The notes beneath the pieces are model-generated. The model ran no database searches. It saw nothing but the letters and a program-made list of their open reading frames with translations, and had not been told where the DNA came from. Source: Cryobacterium sp. PH31-AA6 (GTDB taxonomy: Bacteria; Actinomycetota; Actinomycetes; Actinomycetales; Microbacteriaceae). From it: DNA of 64,000 nt. Position numbers and translations under genes: made by a program. This document shows positions 62,838 through 64,000 of the stretch, one piece after another. Location of the stretch: positions 1 to 64,000 of the forward strand of contig NZ_JASISS010000001.1 of assembly GCF_030063195.1 (NCBI RefSeq), given 5' to 3'. Within the stretch, counting starts at the first letter, position 1. Every line of letters begins with the position of its first letter.

Positions 62838-63954
62838 GGTTCAGCCAGGCAAGCGGGTCGCCGTTCTCGGCGCCGGCAGCTGGGGCACCACATTTGCGAA
62901 GATCCTGGCCGACGGCGGGGCGGACGTCGTGCTCTGGGCGCGCCGGCCCGAACTCGCCCGGGAGATCACCGAGGGGCGCCGCAACAGCGACTACCTCCCG
63001 GGCATCAACCTGCCTGCCAGCCTCCGCGCCACCTCGCGGCTCGACCTGGCCCTCGCCGGGGCCGAGCAGGTGTTCGTCTCCGTGCCGAGCCAGTCGCTCA
63101 GGGAGAACCTGATCCTCGCCGAACCGTTCCTCGCGCCCGGCGCGATCATCGTGTCGCTGATGAAGGGCGTCGAACGTGGCTCCGGCCTGCGGATGAGCGA
63201 GATCATCGCCGAGGTCCTGCCGATCAACCCGGACCTCATCGCCGCCATCTCCGGGCCCAACCTCGCCCTCGAAATCGCCAAGGAGCAGCCCACCGCGGCG
63301 GTGGTCTCCTCGAACAGCCTCGAGACCGCGCAGGCGGTCGCCATGCTCGCGACCAACCGCTACTTCCGCTCCTACGTCAACACGGATGTCATCGGCACCG
63401 AATTCGGCGGCGTGCTGAAGAACCTGATCGCCGTCGCCATCGGCATCGTCGACGGGGTCGGCTACGGCGAGAACACCAAGGCGTCGATCATCACGCGAGG
63501 TCTGGTCGAGATGACGGACTTCGCTGTGGCCTACGGTGCCAAGCCGGAGACCCTGGCCGGGCTGGCCGGACTCGGCGACCTGATCGCCACCTGCCAGTCC
63601 CCGCTCTCGCGCAACAACACCGCCGGCCGGCTCCTCGGCCAGGGTTACGGCATCAATGACGTCGTGAAGCAGATGCAGCAGACCACCGAGGGTCTCGCCT
63701 CGGTCGGCCCCATTCTCGAGCTCGCCCGTGCCAAGGGGGTGGACATGCCCATCGTCGAGCAGGTTCGCCAGGTGCTGGCCGGTACGCTGAAACCGCGGGA
63801 TCTCGCCCCGCACCTCACCACGGACTCGGACGAGCCGCAGGGCGAAAGGACGATCGATGACTCACAAGCTCACGGTGGCGCTGCTCTTTGGGGGTCGGTC
63901 AAGCGAACATTCGATCAGCTGCGCCACGGCGGGGGGCGTTCTGGCGGCAATTGA
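62827..63954 (+). CDS. gpsA: Glycerol-3-phosphate dehydrogenase [NAD(P)+]
   Basis: 375 residues. Rossmann motif VAVLGAGSWGTTFAKILADG near residue 11; ISGPNLALEIAKEQPTAAV near 140; the active Lys in GGVLKNLIAVAIGIVDGVGY near 197; AGLAGLGDLIATCQSPLSRN near 245. It reduces dihydroxyacetone phosphate for phospholipid synthesis. Family proteins usually end near 330-345; here ~35 extra residues continue, encoded by DNA that is also the start of ddl. TTG start overlaps the plsC stop. Confidence 0.93.
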   Translation: MKPKVQPGKRVAVLGAGSWGTTFAKILADGGADVVLWARRPELAREITEGRRNSDYLPGINLPASLRATSRLDLALAGAEQVFVSVPSQSLRENLILAEPFLAPGAIIVSLMKGVERGSGLRMSEIIAEVLPINPDLIAAISGPNLALEIAKEQPTAAVVSSNSLETAQAVAMLATNRYFRSYVNTDVIGTEFGGVLKNLIAVAIGIVDGVGYGENTKASIITRGLVEMTDFAVAYGAKPETLAGLAGLGDLIATCQSPLSRNNTAGRLLGQGYGINDVVKQMQQTTEGLASVGPILELARAKGVDMPIVEQVRQVLAGTLKPRDLAPHLTTDSDEPQGERTIDDSQAHGGAALWGSVKRTFDQLRHGGGRSGGN

Positions 63955-64000
63955 CCGCGAACGTTACGACGTCATCCCGATCGGCATCACCCGCGACGGG
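63857..64000 (+). CDS. ddl: D-alanine--D-alanine ligase, N-terminal part (3' truncated by window)
   Basis: 48 residues visible, MTHKLTVALLFGGRSSEHSI then CATAGGVLAAIDRERYDVIP, the N-terminal Ddl domain with the conserved GGxSxEHxxS loop. The ATP-grasp part is beyond the window. It joins two D-Ala for peptidoglycan. The ATG at 63857 is preceded by GAAAGGA, and the gene overlaps the end of gpsA by 98 bases in another frame. The order murA-plsC-gpsA-ddl is common in Microbacteriaceae. Confidence 0.93.
   Translation, partial: MTHKLTVALLFGGRSSEHSISCATAGGVLAAIDRERYDVIPIGITRDG

Overview
This window is a chromosomal piece of a high-GC actinobacterium, most likely Microbacteriaceae (Cryobacterium/Leifsonia-like). 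The grounds are strongly GC-biased third codon positions, a bioY-bioM-bioN ECF biotin transporter, gltX next to tRNA-Gln, the gene order leuC-leuD-murA-plsC-gpsA-ddl, and the tail of a DUF222-type HNH protein at the left edge. Placement below family level is inference.

Layout. 1-6.6 kb: HNH gene tail, DUF1801 protein, biotin transporter operon, GH15 glycosidase divergent from a G6PD-like gene, and two small hypotheticals. 6.6-12.1 kb: a self-regulated efflux-type operon, tetR - MMPL transporter with a degenerate ABC-ATPase-like C-terminus - YhgE/Pip membrane protein. 12.1-14.4 kb: fused trehalose-6-P synthase/phosphatase. 14.4-29 kb: branched-chain amino acid and serine synthesis (ilvD, ilvB-ilvN-ilvC, serA, leuB-ilvE plus a fumarylacetoacetate-hydrolase-family gene), interspersed with small membrane proteins and a tetR/MFS exporter pair. 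29-33.6 kb: tetR/oxidoreductase/DJ-1-like cluster and a divergent lysR/class V aminotransferase pair. 33.6-35.3 kb: gltX and tRNA-Gln(CUG).

35.3-46.8 kb looks like an accessory segment. It starts beside tRNA-Gln with a decayed tyrosine integrase, carries a TetR-controlled three-gene pyruvate-dehydrogenase-type operon, a cupin, a small DNA-repair cassette (DUF488, alkyltransferase-like, uracil-DNA-glycosylase-like), two gene wrecks (nitronate monooxygenase and an LPD29-like fragment followed by a GCACCG microsatellite), and a deoD/MFS nucleoside operon facing a GntR regulator. 46.9-58.3 kb returns to ordinary chromosome: LapA-like protein, APC permease and PucR regulator facing alanine dehydrogenase, a MacB-type ABC system, a metallo-hydrolase, a diacylglycerol-kinase-family protein, tRNA-Glu(CUC), terC behind a yybP-ykoY (Mn2+) riboswitch candidate, and a PP2C phosphatase. 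58.3-64 kb: leuC-leuD behind a Leu-rich leader peptide, then murA, plsC, gpsA and the start of ddl.

Control signals are unusually readable. Seven genes have a TANNNT hexamer at exactly -12 to -7 from the start codon and no Shine-Dalgarno sequence, the pattern expected of leaderless mRNAs. Most regulator genes have a clear inverted repeat in the intergenic region they face. All functional assignments are from reading translated sequence and recalled family motifs; no database search was run.
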